A DNA stretch of 64,000 nt from Caldifarciminota bacterium (GTDB taxonomy: Bacteria; Hydrothermota; UBA3072). The notes below the pieces were generated by a model. The model saw nothing but the letters and a program-made list of their open reading frames with translations, searched no databases and was not told where the DNA came from. Positions 25,864 to 35,501 of the stretch are shown one piece after another. The position numbers and the translations under genes are program-made. The stretch lies in the NCBI GenBank assembly GCA_016930175.1, contig JAFGHJ010000003.1, positions 62,001 to 126,000 on the forward strand. The letters run 5' to 3'. Each line of letters starts with the position of its first letter. Positions within the stretch are counted from its first letter, which is position 1.

Positions 25864-25892
25864 TTGACTAAAAGCGTGGAAATGCTTATATT
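25864..25892 (+). promoter_or_regulatory. Promoter of the lysine-rich mini-protein
   Basis: TTGACT, 17 nt, TATATT. Predicted transcription starts about 95 nt before the ATG at 25994. Confidence 0.65.
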
Positions 25893-25993
25893 TCCGTTAG
25901 CGTAGGTTTATTAGAGATAGGAGATTTTCTTCAAAGGGGTTGTCAGCTTTATTTATTTAAATGTTTCGCCATACTCTAAAAAAGGAGGGTAAA

Positions 25994-26101
25994 ATGGCAT
26001 GTAAGAAAAAAGCCGCGCCTAAGAAAAAAGCAAAAAGCAAAGCTAAACCCAAGAAGAAAACCACTAAGAAGAAAACTACGAAGAAGAAAAAGAAAAAGTA
26101 A
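25994..26101 (+). CDS. 35-aa lysine-rich protein
   Basis: Too short for the ORF track. It reads MACKKKAAPKKKAKSK... and ends in six lysines: 21 of 35 residues are Lys, with Ala, Pro and Thr and a single Cys at position 3. AAAGGAGGGT precedes the ATG and a good promoter lies upstream. The composition matches the histone H1-like or HU-tail lysine repeats of bacterial DNA- or RNA-binding proteins. It is a free-standing basic peptide that may coat nucleic acid or rRNA; that role is inference. Confidence 0.75.
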   Translation: MACKKKAAPKKKAKSKAKPKKKTTKKKTTKKKKKK

Positions 26102-26332
26102 GATTTTTTGATTTTTAGTTAGTTTATTTGTTGATTAAAAAGAGTTCTCTCTTGAGCTCGAGGGATTTTTATACGATTTATCCAACATTACGGAGCACCG
26201 AGTTATGAGTCGTCAGTCATTAGTCAAAAAATAGGATTTGGGATTTAGGATTAGCAAACCAAAAATAGAAACTCTGTGTTTTCTGTGTGTTTAGTCTTTC
26301 TCTGTATCCTCTGTGGTTAAATTCCGTTTTTC
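26102..26332. repeat. Intergenic word-like repeats
   Basis: GAGTTATGAGTCGTCAGTC and ATTAGTC words, TAGGATTTGGGATTTAGG, and ACTCTGTGTTTTCTGTGTG with TTCTCTGTATCCTCTGTGG directly before the stop of the glycosidase. Confidence 0.5.
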
Positions 26333-29300
26333 TTATTTAACCAAAATCATTTTTCTGGTCTCTGAAAAGTCATTCGCCTCGATTTTATATAAATAGATGC
26401 CGCCTGCAAGATTGTCTGCATTAAAATTAACCGAATAATATCCTGCTTCCTGCCTTTCGTTGAGAAGAACTCTAACTCTTCGGCCGGATATGTCATAGAG
26501 ATTTATGCGAACTTGTGCCGCTTCTTTTAATCCGTATTGGATGCGGGTTGATGCATTAAACGGATTAGGATAATTCTGATTGAGAAAATAGTTTGTGGGA
26601 ATCTTTGTAAGTTCAGGTTCATCCACTCCAGTCCCTGGTTCTCTGATTTCCAGAGCGCTTAATTTTGCGTTATTGGTTATGGTTGTAAAGTGGATATTCA
26701 GTTCCCCGTCGGTTAATTCTACAGGCATGGAAACGTCATACGCCGTGTTTTTGTCGGTACGGAAAAGCAGGTCTAAATTCCTAATAACTCTTTCTCCTTC
26801 CATTTCAACATCGAATAAACGACTCCCCGGATTATCCCAGTATATTTCGGCGAATTTGAATACCACATCATAAGAACCGTTCGTAAGAGGAATATCATAA
26901 CCAAAATCGCCGTAGCGTTCACTCTGGTAAAGTGTGTCATCTGTGGTACCTGCTATAGCATTCGTTCCGGAATAAGGAGTTCCGCCGGAAAGCCATCCCG
27001 TGGTTTCATCATCTATATATTCGATACCGCTTACAGGTGACAGGTAGGTATCGCCACCGGCATTAAGAGCATTAATTACATCGCCGTCTCCGCCTCCTGT
27101 TGTAGTAACGACGACTTCGGTACCGGGATCGGAAATATTTCTTGCGTTGTATGAACGAACCCTATAGGTATAAGCTGTTGACTTTAATAGACCGGTTTCC
27201 AGATAAAAGGTATCGGTTGTTGCCGTGAGCGTTCTAAAAACTCCGTCTATATCTGTCTCCAAATAATATCCGAGTATGTCTCCCTCTACAGCACTCCAAC
27301 TAAGAAGGATTTGACTCGAATTTAAAACATACCCCTCTAAGTTTTCAGGCGTGTCTGGAACACTCAGCCCCGGTTTGGGATCTCCTTCTATACGGATAGT
27401 AATGCCGGCGGGAGATATTGTCCCCGACCAGTCCAGTTTCAGATGAGCCAGGTCTCCGCTTCCTGTGCGCTCATAGTCCGTATCGACTCCGTTTACGCGT
27501 ACAAAATCTATCGCATCCAGTGAATCGCTGTATAAATCCCAAACATAAATAGCCGTAACGTCCATGGATTGATCCGGTGTGAAAACAATTTCCTGATTCT
27601 GATAAGAATCGCCATAAGAATTGTAGCTTATGGTAGAATACCCATCGGGAGTGATAATGAGGACATCCTGCAGTTCATGATTTAATGAATCGAAGAGCAT
27701 AGGTTCGAGCCACAATTCACCTGAATAGTTGTTGTAATGATATCCTGCAATATTGTAGTAATTACGCCAAAGAACAGGTATACTGATATACTGATTTGTC
27801 CCGAGAGAGCTTGTGGCAATCCACGTAGGCGAAGAAACCTCCGAAGGAATGCCGAGTTGCTGATTGAATACAAGATTTCTGTTAAGGTAGTTCCTGTCGT
27901 ACATATTTTTCTGAAGAGCCCACCACATATTATACCGGTTTGTTTGCAGCGAGTACCCCCCGAGATGTCCGATAAGATACGGCTGCCATTCCGAATAGGA
28001 GCCGCCCGGCAGTCCCATACCTTGGTTTAGAGGGTCATAATAATTTACGATTGTGTTATAAAGCCCGTTTAATTTTTGTTTATCCCAGAAAGGATTCATC
28101 TTCAGGAAGTTGGCAATCCACGGACCGCCGAGAACGCTTTCACAAAAATTTGCCACAGGATACGTATTATCCAGCCATCTGCTTTCAAAATTTATTACAG
28201 CTGTATCTAAAGCAGCTTCGTAAAGACTATCTATATCTGCTTCTCCCATGATTTCTGCTAAATAATTCATAATTTGATATGCCGCTATGGAGAGGCCAGA
28301 ATTATAAGCCTGCGAATTACCGCCGGCGTCATAGGTGCTAAACGAACTTTCGAAAGTGAAGGGATATCCAGAGCTTCCGTAAAGTTCGACCTGGTCAAGG
28401 ATACGCTGCCCTGCTCTTTTTACGTAAGGGTCCCAGAAATAGGAGAGCTTATCCAGATCGGCGGTAGCGATAAAGGCTTCATAAACAGAAATAATAAATC
28501 CGCAGTTCAAATCGACCCATTCATATATATTACGGTAATCAGGATGTTCAGTATCATCCCATTCTACATAATTAAAGTTTGTTCCGAAATCGTGATGGAT
28601 TTGACCGGTATAATTTTCGACATGCTGAGTTCGAGCCCACCACTCAAGTTCCTGCCAGGCAAGATTGGGGTTGATCATAGTATAAATTTGCCTTGCGTGC
28701 CACATCTGATCCATGGTACCCTCCGGATGCCACATGCCTTCCGTGTGGCAGTAACGTCCGTCCTGAAAATATACACTGTTGTTTACCAGATTTACAGTCG
28801 AATTAAGAGTCTGATCGACCAGCCACTCCGGGAGATTGGAATTTCTCATGCGGCTTACCAATTCCTCCGATTTATCCTTAAAAGCATCAAAATTCCCGAG
28901 CGCTGAAACAGATACCTCTTTAACATTATTCCAGTAACTGGTATATTGATAATGTTCCAGCTCGTCCGGCTGATACCATGAAAGAACAAAACGAACTCTT
29001 CTCGTTTCTTCTGAGGCTAGAGCAACTCTTAAGGCAAGGCGGTTTGTAGTGCCTGAAAGGTTGTTATCGCATAATCCGCTGGTAAAGAACCCGACGTTGT
29101 TTCCGTAACTTAAATCACCGGTTCCATCGGGGAAATCGCCAACAAGGCAGAGTTCCAGCGATGTACCATTTGCCGTGAATCCAGTATCCGCTATGGCAGT
29201 TGGTGTAACAGGAGTACTGATTTGAAAGGCAAGAGCGACAGCAACTTCACTGCTTTCCAAATTTTCAATCGTGAATTCGAACATCGCAGAAGGATGGCAC

Positions 29301-29689
29301 ATCATCGGAACGGAATCGGGGTAGTAGGGCATATAAGCAGTCATTTCCACTGCTACATCGTTTAACTCCCCAAAATTTGCACGTTGCAGGGGGAAAATCG
29401 CGTCATCATCTACCCGCCCGGCAATCTGCAAAGCGGCTAACCGATCATCCGTTAATATTGAATCTCCTCTCTGTATGAATATTTGAAATTGTGTTTCGGA
29501 TAAGGTTTGATAGTCTCCGTTACGCGTGGGGGTTCGGAAATTCGCGGTAAACGTTCCGCCTCCTGCGTTGTATTTCACGGCTCCCGTACCGATACCGCCG
29601 AGGGGAAGCCCGGTTGTCCCATCCGTTTTTCCGAATAAACAAATATTAAAAATTAAAAAAAGTATGAAAATTCTTTTTAATACATTCAT
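26333..29689 (-). CDS. Secreted GH116-like glycosidase with FnIII, malectin and T9SS sorting domains
   Basis: A 1118-aa exported enzyme. After the signal peptide (ICLFG) comes GLPLGGIGTGAVKY, like the opening of GBA2/GH116 beta-glucosidases. The helical catalytic part spans about residues 270-690 (GTMDQMWHARQIY, SSFSTYDAGGNSQAYNSGLS); the catalytic acid pair could not be assigned with certainty. An FnIII domain (about 775-865), a malectin-like domain (INALNAGGDTYLS...YDVVFKFAEIYWD) and a T9SS type A sorting domain (NYPNPFNASTRI...GGIYLYKIEAND) follow. It should be exported by type IX secretion and act on glycans outside the cell. The substrate is unknown. Confidence 0.78.
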   Translation of the reverse strand: MNVLKRIFILFLIFNICLFGKTDGTTGLPLGGIGTGAVKYNAGGGTFTANFRTPTRNGDYQTLSETQFQIFIQRGDSILTDDRLAALQIAGRVDDDAIFPLQRANFGELNDVAVEMTAYMPYYPDSVPMMCHPSAMFEFTIENLESSEVAVALAFQISTPVTPTAIADTGFTANGTSLELCLVGDFPDGTGDLSYGNNVGFFTSGLCDNNLSGTTNRLALRVALASEETRRVRFVLSWYQPDELEHYQYTSYWNNVKEVSVSALGNFDAFKDKSEELVSRMRNSNLPEWLVDQTLNSTVNLVNNSVYFQDGRYCHTEGMWHPEGTMDQMWHARQIYTMINPNLAWQELEWWARTQHVENYTGQIHHDFGTNFNYVEWDDTEHPDYRNIYEWVDLNCGFIISVYEAFIATADLDKLSYFWDPYVKRAGQRILDQVELYGSSGYPFTFESSFSTYDAGGNSQAYNSGLSIAAYQIMNYLAEIMGEADIDSLYEAALDTAVINFESRWLDNTYPVANFCESVLGGPWIANFLKMNPFWDKQKLNGLYNTIVNYYDPLNQGMGLPGGSYSEWQPYLIGHLGGYSLQTNRYNMWWALQKNMYDRNYLNRNLVFNQQLGIPSEVSSPTWIATSSLGTNQYISIPVLWRNYYNIAGYHYNNYSGELWLEPMLFDSLNHELQDVLIITPDGYSTISYNSYGDSYQNQEIVFTPDQSMDVTAIYVWDLYSDSLDAIDFVRVNGVDTDYERTGSGDLAHLKLDWSGTISPAGITIRIEGDPKPGLSVPDTPENLEGYVLNSSQILLSWSAVEGDILGYYLETDIDGVFRTLTATTDTFYLETGLLKSTAYTYRVRSYNARNISDPGTEVVVTTTGGGDGDVINALNAGGDTYLSPVSGIEYIDDETTGWLSGGTPYSGTNAIAGTTDDTLYQSERYGDFGYDIPLTNGSYDVVFKFAEIYWDNPGSRLFDVEMEGERVIRNLDLLFRTDKNTAYDVSMPVELTDGELNIHFTTITNNAKLSALEIREPGTGVDEPELTKIPTNYFLNQNYPNPFNASTRIQYGLKEAAQVRINLYDISGRRVRVLLNERQEAGYYSVNFNADNLAGGIYLYKIEANDFSETRKMILVK

Positions 29690-29707
29690 ATTTATCTCCT
29701 TATTTAG

Positions 29708-29736
29708 AGGATATGTTTTTTTTACCGATAAGTCAA
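29708..29736 (-). promoter_or_regulatory. Promoter of the GH116-like gene
   Basis: Minus strand TTGACT, 17 nt, TATCCT, followed by AAGGAG before the ATG at 29689. Confidence 0.6.
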
Positions 29737-29812
29737 GAGTCGGCCGTTAGCACCGAATCACTGGACAATAGTTGAGAAAATATTGACTTTTGATAGTTTT
29801 GAATGTTTTTAT

Positions 29813-31378
29813 TTAATTGCCAAAGTTTTTACTGTACAACTCCAGAATTTTCTTTGCCTCGTTTAGGTTCCCTAAAGCATCTTGCAGTTGGAAATCATTT
29901 TTTAATGACAATATCATTTCTTCTTTTTTGCCCCAATAAATACCCGCGATTTCAGTCTTTAAGAGATTCTTTATATTTTGCTCTTCTTTTTTTAATTCTT
30001 TTAAATCCAGTCCTTTCTCTTTAGCTTTGGTCATGAATTCTTTCTGTAATTTCTCATCTATGGTAAAGTTTTTAGCATAATCATCAAATTTTTTATAACT
30101 TTTTAACAAGTTCTTTTTATTTGAAACAAACTCGATTCCATGTTCACATATCAATTCTTTAAGTTCTCTGGTTTCTAAAATACTCGTTGTATCAACCCGG
30201 ATGATTATATCCGGCGTAATACCTCCATTACCGAAAACTTTTCGGCCTCCTTTAGTAGCAAAGATCGACGAACTGTCTAAATCTGTTGTGTCGGGTGCTT
30301 TTATTTCTGAAAAATATTCCCTTAAACTTTTTCCTTCGTAATCACGCTGGATAATTCTGCCGCTTGGGGTATAGTATTTTGCGATTGTCATCAAAATAAC
30401 TCCGCCATTTTGCAATATGAAAGGTTTCTGAACAAGCCCCTTACCAAAACTATTTTCGCCTACAACAAGAGCCCTGTCGTAATCCTGAAGGGCGCCCGCG
30501 ACTAATTCTGAAGCGCTGGCAGAGCCGTGGTTTACCAAAACGATGATAGGATAAAGAGGTTCCTTTTTGCAATCTGTTGAGGAGATGGTTTCATTTGATA
30601 TTTCTTTTCTTCCCTTGATCTCAACGATATTCTCGTCTTTGGGTATAAATAAATCGACTACGCCAACGGCGCCTTCGACTACGCCTCCCGGATTGTCCCT
30701 TAAATCCAGAACTAAATTATTCATGCCTTTCTTTTTTAATTTTTTTAAAGCCTCTGAAAACTCATTTTTTGTTTCTAACGAAAAGTGGTCTATCTTTATA
30801 TAGCCCGTATTATGTTCCTCGATAAAGTGATAATCAACGCTGTTAACGGGTATTCCGCCCCTCTTTATTTCCACTATAAACTCTCCGGACATCGACGGTT
30901 TTTTGAAAGTGAGATCGACTTTTGAACCTTTCTCACCCGCCAGGAGTAATTGAAGCTCGGGTTCTGTTTTGTCGGTAACGTATTTATCGTCGACTTTTAT
31001 AAGCACGTCGCCTGTCTGTATTGTATTGTTATCTGCCGGGCCTCCCCTGATAACGGAAATAACTGTCGGCAGTCCGTCGATTATCGCAAATTCTATTCCG
31101 ACCCCATAAGCTTTTCCTTTCGTAATCTCTAAAAACTTCTCAAATTGATGCGGACCCATATAAATTGTATGGGGGTCTAAAGATGTCAAAACGCCGTATA
31201 CGGCGTATCCGATAAGCTTTGAAGGTGGTACTTCTTCGACATAATTAGCTTTTATATGGTTCAAAACATTAGAAAAGAACATCATTTCTTGATATAAACC
31301 GTCGTCCTGCGCGTAAGCCGTTATATTGGAATAGAGAACAATTAAGCTTACAAAACATATTAATATCTTTTTTTTCAT
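29813..31378 (-). CDS. S41-family C-terminal processing protease
   Basis: A 521-aa exported protease. A signal peptide ends NITAYAQ. The PDZ domain has YGVGIEFAIIDGLPTV and GDVLIKVDDKYV. The catalytic Ser lies in NHGSASASELVAGAL and the Lys in GENSFGKGLVQ, both as in CtpA. A C-terminal helical extension of about 130 residues follows. It probably trims envelope proteins. It is co-transcribed with the upstream TPR lipoprotein (31-nt gap). Confidence 0.92.
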   Translation of the reverse strand: MKKKILICFVSLIVLYSNITAYAQDDGLYQEMMFFSNVLNHIKANYVEEVPPSKLIGYAVYGVLTSLDPHTIYMGPHQFEKFLEITKGKAYGVGIEFAIIDGLPTVISVIRGGPADNNTIQTGDVLIKVDDKYVTDKTEPELQLLLAGEKGSKVDLTFKKPSMSGEFIVEIKRGGIPVNSVDYHFIEEHNTGYIKIDHFSLETKNEFSEALKKLKKKGMNNLVLDLRDNPGGVVEGAVGVVDLFIPKDENIVEIKGRKEISNETISSTDCKKEPLYPIIVLVNHGSASASELVAGALQDYDRALVVGENSFGKGLVQKPFILQNGGVILMTIAKYYTPSGRIIQRDYEGKSLREYFSEIKAPDTTDLDSSSIFATKGGRKVFGNGGITPDIIIRVDTTSILETRELKELICEHGIEFVSNKKNLLKSYKKFDDYAKNFTIDEKLQKEFMTKAKEKGLDLKELKKEEQNIKNLLKTEIAGIYWGKKEEMILSLKNDFQLQDALGNLNEAKKILELYSKNFGN

Positions 31379-31409
31379 AAAACCCTCTCCTTTAATTTTT
31401 GTGTAAAGG

Positions 31410-32576
31410 TTACTCTTTTTCCAATGAATCTATTCTCGTTTGCGCCCTTTCTATAAACTCATTCATACTTTTTGGAGCTTTATCTATAAAATTTCGATAG
31501 TTTTTAACCGCTTCTTCTCTATTTCCTACCGATTCCAAAATAATAGCAAGAGCGTAGTAAGATTTATAAAATTTTGGGTTTATAGAGATAGCATTATTAT
31601 ATTCCTGCATGGCTTCCCAATCTCTGCTCATTGTATTCAGGCAAATCCCTTTGGAGAAGTGAAATACCGGATCGTCCGGTTTGGCAATTATTGCCGCATC
31701 AACTTCTTTTAATGCTCCGGCGTAATCTCCTCTCATTTTACAAATATTTGAAATCTGATAATGTGCCATATAAAAGCCCATGTTTTCCATAATAACCTTT
31801 TTGAATGTTTCTTCTGCTTTATCAAGTTTTTCTTGTTTTAAATACGCGAAGCCTATCCAGTAATAGAGTTCGGCGGGGTTTAGATAAATAGGAAGGACTT
31901 TTTCTTTATTGTATTCCTCCAATTTATCTATTAGGAATCGGAAATCTTTGATGGCTTCTTCATATTTTTGCAGCTGTGCTTGAGAAATACCTCTAAGGAA
32001 ATAAGGCAGTCTGTATTCAGGCCATTCTTCAATTACATAATCAAATCTTTCAATTGCTTTCTCATAATTTCCGGTACGGAACTTTGCAATACCATCGTAT
32101 ATTATTTTGATAATCATTGGAGTAAATGGGGTATCACTATAAGGACTTCTTTCCAGAAATATAGTAGAAATTTTCCAATCGAAGAAGGGATTATAGAATA
32201 GAGCATAATTAAAGTAACTTCTGACCTCGTTTATTCTCTTTTCGGTTTCAGGATCATGTTCTTTATCATCGAATGCTTTTTTATACAGTTTTTTGTCCTT
32301 CGCAAACTCGACACAGTAAATAGCAAAATAGGCGTCGGAGAAATGAGGTTCAATCTCTAGAGCCTTATGGAAGTATTCCAGAGCTTCTTCATATTGTTTT
32401 TTAGCAGTGTATCCCACTCCCAAGTTATAGTAAGCAACAGGATCGTTAGGGTCTTCCTGGACAGCAGACTGTAATTCTTCAATAGATTTACTGATTTTGA
32501 TATACGGACCCGTAGGACAGCCGATAAGAAGAATAAGTATTATTAATATAAAAAGATACTTTAAACGAAGAAACAT
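31410..32576 (-). CDS. TPR lipoprotein
   Basis: A 388-aa lipoprotein (ILILLIGC). It has several TPR repeats, such as VAYYNLGVGYTAKKQYEEALEYFHKALEIEP, LYYWIGFAYLKQEKLDKAEETFKKV and YKSYYALAIILESVGNREEAVKNY. TPR proteins paired with S41 proteases often act as adaptors, like NlpI with Prc in E. coli; that parallel is inference from gene order. Confidence 0.85.
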   Translation of the reverse strand: MFLRLKYLFILIILILLIGCPTGPYIKISKSIEELQSAVQEDPNDPVAYYNLGVGYTAKKQYEEALEYFHKALEIEPHFSDAYFAIYCVEFAKDKKLYKKAFDDKEHDPETEKRINEVRSYFNYALFYNPFFDWKISTIFLERSPYSDTPFTPMIIKIIYDGIAKFRTGNYEKAIERFDYVIEEWPEYRLPYFLRGISQAQLQKYEEAIKDFRFLIDKLEEYNKEKVLPIYLNPAELYYWIGFAYLKQEKLDKAEETFKKVIMENMGFYMAHYQISNICKMRGDYAGALKEVDAAIIAKPDDPVFHFSKGICLNTMSRDWEAMQEYNNAISINPKFYKSYYALAIILESVGNREEAVKNYRNFIDKAPKSMNEFIERAQTRIDSLEKE

Positions 32577-32629
32577 AATTTATCCCCCTTTTTAATATAA
32601 ATAAAAAATTTTTGTAATATTATCTCTAC

Positions 32630-32658
32630 ATTATAATAAAATTAAAAAGAAATGTCAA
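32630..32658 (-). promoter_or_regulatory. Promoter of the TPR-S41 operon, perfect consensus
   Basis: Minus strand TTGACA, 17 nt, TATAAT. Both hexamers match the sigma-70 consensus exactly. Confidence 0.7.
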
Positions 32659-32852
32659 ATGCTTTATTTGTTTGTAGTGGGTTGGTGTGTTGATGTGTGA
32701 AAAAACAGCCCAACATATTAAAATCTTTGTGTTCTTTGTGTGAGTTTTTAGGTTTTAGGTCTTGGGTTTTAGGTTTTAGTTAAAAAACAACAGAAGAATC
32801 CTGAGAATCTGCGTTTATCTGCGTCCAATTACTGGGGTGTTGGGGTAGGGTT
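32659..32852. repeat. Intergenic word-like repeats
   Basis: GTGGGTTGGTGTGTTGATGTG facing CCCAAC, ATCTTTGTGTTCTTTGTG, TTTTAGGTCTTGGGTTTTAGG, and AGAATCTGCGTTTATCTGCG with TCCAATT (32804-32830). Confidence 0.55.
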
Positions 32853-33266
32853 TTATTCTCCTATTATCTTAATCATTACCCTTTTCTTTCTTCTCCCGTC
32901 GAATTCGCCGTAAAATATCTGCTCCCAGGGACCGAAGTCTAACTTCCCGTCGGTAACCGCCACGACAACCTCTCTGCCCATAAGTTGACGCTTAATATGG
33001 GCGTCTGCGTTATCTTCGTAAGTATTATGCTTATAACAGGCGGGGCCATAAGGCACTTTTTCTTCAAGCCATTTTTTGTAATCCTCATGAAGTCCGGATT
33101 CGTCATCATTTATAAAAACACTTGCCGTAATATGCATGGCATTAACGAGGCATAAACCCTCTTTTATTTTACTTTCTTTTAAAGCTTCATCAACCTGGGG
33201 TGTAATATTTATAAGATCTACTCTGTTGGGTGTATTGAACCATAATTCTTTTTTATAGCTTTTCAT
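32853..33266 (-). CDS. YjbQ/UPF0047 family protein
   Basis: A 137-aa protein of the YjbQ fold. It has the segments [38 protein letters not shown] and [18 protein letters not shown], which define the family. Members have weak thiamine-phosphate synthase activity and an unsettled physiological role. It lies 23 nt after lptG, as the last gene of the map-dgt-lptF-lptG operon. Confidence 0.92.
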   Translation of the reverse strand: MKSYKKELWFNTPNRVDLINITPQVDEALKESKIKEGLCLVNAMHITASVFINDDESGLHEDYKKWLEEKVPYGPACYKHNTYEDNADAHIKRQLMGREVVVAVTDGKLDFGPWEQIFYGEFDGRRKKRVMIKIIGE

Positions 33267-33289
33267 CTTTTTTCTCCTCAGCCGATAAT

Positions 33290-34369
33290 TTACGAACGTT
33301 CTTTTTTAGACATAAAATATATGCCTATGGTAAGGAAAAGCACATCCGGAATTAAAATCGATAGTGAAGGTGTTAAATTTCCCTTTATTCCGAGTTCTTT
33401 AAATAGTTGAATGATACCCCAGAAAGTAAAAGCGGAGAGAGTGCCGAGCCCGAACCCGAAAAGAAGACCTCTTCTTTTGACTTCGAGGGCAAGAGGGCAA
33501 CCAAAAAGAAGTATAATGGCACTGACAAAAGGATATGAAATTCTTTCAAGCAATTCAATCCTTTCGGAATTCGATTTTTGCCCGCTTCTGTCCAGTTTTT
33601 TAATATAACGCAGGAGGTCCGTAAAAGGGAGATTTATGGGGTCATATTTAGTCTTAGTTAGTTCGTCGGGGGAAGATTTGAAGTCTTTGACGATTTCTTC
33701 CTCTTTGTATTCAAGCATGACTAAATCATCAACGAAATTTCTAATGTAAACATCAGATAATATCCAGACAGAGTCTTTCCACTCTGCCTTCCCCGCATCT
33801 ACTCTCGAAGTTAATTTTCCGTCTTTGTATTCCAGAATTTGTATTTCGTAAATCATATTATCGTTTAGTCTGCCTATGCCCACAATTTTTCCTCCGTCCG
33901 TTATATAGTTTATATTTCTGGCATAGCTTTTTTGGAAATCTTCTATTTTGTCTATTTCTCTTCTTTTAAACTCTTTCAGGAGCTCCTTTGATCTTGGGAT
34001 TAAAGAGAGATTAAAAGAAAGAACAATTATTGAAACTAAAACACCGTAAAGAAAGATAGGTCTGTATATTCGAAAAGGCGGGACACCGAGCCCTCTTAGA
34101 GCCAGGACTTCGTTATGTTTTGTTATTAATCCGAGAGAAAAATAGATTCCCATTAATGTAGCAAGGGGCATTAAAAGGATAATAATTTTTGGCGAGAAAA
34201 GGAGATAATATTTTAAAACATTAAAGAGAGATGCTTTTCTGTCTACAAAGTATCCGATATTTTCAAATAGATTTGTGATTATATAGATAAAAACGAAGCC
34301 GGCTAAAGAAAGAATTAAAGCTAAAATAAATTTTTTGATTATGTAGTTATCTAAAATTTTATTTTTCAT
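33290..34369 (-). CDS. lptG: LptG/LptF-family LPS-export permease, second copy
   Basis: A 359-aa YjgP/YjgQ permease with three transmembrane helices at each end and a periplasmic jellyroll between. It opens [16 protein letters not shown], and has [31 protein letters not shown]. Together with LptF it pulls lipopolysaccharide from the inner membrane using LptB energy. It overlaps the upstream lptF by 11 nt. lptB, lptC and lptA are not here. Confidence 0.88.
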   Translation of the reverse strand: MKNKILDNYIIKKFILALILSLAGFVFIYIITNLFENIGYFVDRKASLFNVLKYYLLFSPKIIILLMPLATLMGIYFSLGLITKHNEVLALRGLGVPPFRIYRPIFLYGVLVSIIVLSFNLSLIPRSKELLKEFKRREIDKIEDFQKSYARNINYITDGGKIVGIGRLNDNMIYEIQILEYKDGKLTSRVDAGKAEWKDSVWILSDVYIRNFVDDLVMLEYKEEEIVKDFKSSPDELTKTKYDPINLPFTDLLRYIKKLDRSGQKSNSERIELLERISYPFVSAIILLFGCPLALEVKRRGLLFGFGLGTLSAFTFWGIIQLFKELGIKGNLTPSLSILIPDVLFLTIGIYFMSKKERS

Positions 34370-35501
34370 AGATTATTTTATAAAACAGATATAAACCGGC
34401 GACTCCTATAACAATATTCGGTAGCCACATAGCAATAGAAGGATAAAGAGAACCTCTTTCACATAGTTCTTCTCCTCCTACTAAAAGTATATAGTAGAGC
34501 GCAAACATGAAGAAACTCAAAGTTATACCGTTCCCGAGGCCTCCTTTTTTTGTCTGTATTCCGAGTGGTGCACCGATCAGAACAAAAACCAGGCAGGCAA
34601 AAGGTATGGAGAATTTTTTATGAGCTTCAAGAAGATAACGCCATTTTCTTCTTTTTGCATCTGTCCTTCTGGCGTTTTCCAATAGCTGTTCTAAATTCAT
34701 TTCCCTGTAACTTCTGCTGACGGTTCTTTCTTTTTTTTCTCCGAGGGGAATAGATATTATATAATTATTAAAATTCATTATTCTATATTCCTGAGGATTT
34801 GCACGGTCGAATATGTGGGTCTCGCCCTTTGAGAGGGAGAAAGTTAAGCTGTCACCGATGACTTTCATTTTTCCTTCATCGGCATATATTATTCTTGTAG
34901 GTTCTCCCGGGAGGTCTTCCTTAAGCATAATTTTCGTTAGTTCTGAGGTTGAATGGTCTATTGTCTTTATCCATAGAGTATAGCCGTTACTGATTTCATT
35001 GAATTTTTCTGGGAGCAGGTGTAGTGTTGGTCTGGCTCGTGAAACTTCAAGATAAAGTTTTTTTAGTCTGAAGTTAGATTCGGGTAGTAAGTAAATGTTA
35101 AAAAAGACCATTCCTATAGTTACTCCCAAAGCTGCGAGGAAAAAACCTTTGGTCAAGCTTAAGGGATTGATTCCGAGAGAGCGCATTGCTAGGATTTCAA
35201 AATCTCCGCTCATTCTTCCGTAAGTCGCAATAGTGGAAACCAATACTCCCATAGGGACGGTCAGAGCAATTATAAAAGGTAGGCTATATACAAAAATTCC
35301 GATGACGGATATTAAGGGGACATTTTTACCTATTAAAAAGTCGAACAATTGGAAAGCTCTGTCCATAAGGAGAATAAAACTAAATAGTGAAAATCCGGCG
35401 ATGAAAGGGATAGCCGCCTGTTTTATTAAATACTTACTCAGGCGGGAAATTTTACATCTTCTTGAACGGAAAAAAAAGTCTTTCGTATTCATATTGCGCA
35501 A
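34359..35501 (-). CDS. lptF: LptF/LptG-family LPS-export permease, first copy
   Basis: 380 aa by the track. The core is typical: LSKYLIKQAAIPFIAGF, then GVLVSTIATYGRMSGDFEILAMRSLG, and three C-terminal helices. The first 19 residues (MRNMNTKDFFFRSRRCKIS) are not family-like and overlap dgt by 50 nt. The true start may be a non-ATG codon nearer ISRLSKYL (an ATT occurs there), which would leave almost no overlap; the sequence does not decide this. Confidence 0.87.
   Translation of the reverse strand: MRNMNTKDFFFRSRRCKISRLSKYLIKQAAIPFIAGFSLFSFILLMDRAFQLFDFLIGKNVPLISVIGIFVYSLPFIIALTVPMGVLVSTIATYGRMSGDFEILAMRSLGINPLSLTKGFFLAALGVTIGMVFFNIYLLPESNFRLKKLYLEVSRARPTLHLLPEKFNEISNGYTLWIKTIDHSTSELTKIMLKEDLPGEPTRIIYADEGKMKVIGDSLTFSLSKGETHIFDRANPQEYRIMNFNNYIISIPLGEKKERTVSRSYREMNLEQLLENARRTDAKRRKWRYLLEAHKKFSIPFACLVFVLIGAPLGIQTKKGGLGNGITLSFFMFALYYILLVGGEELCERGSLYPSIAMWLPNIVIGVAGLYLFYKIIYEK

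Noticed and set aside
28274-28906. 210-aa plus-strand ORF inside the GH116-like gene
   Set aside because: Mirror-frame shadow; the minus-strand frame has clear domains.
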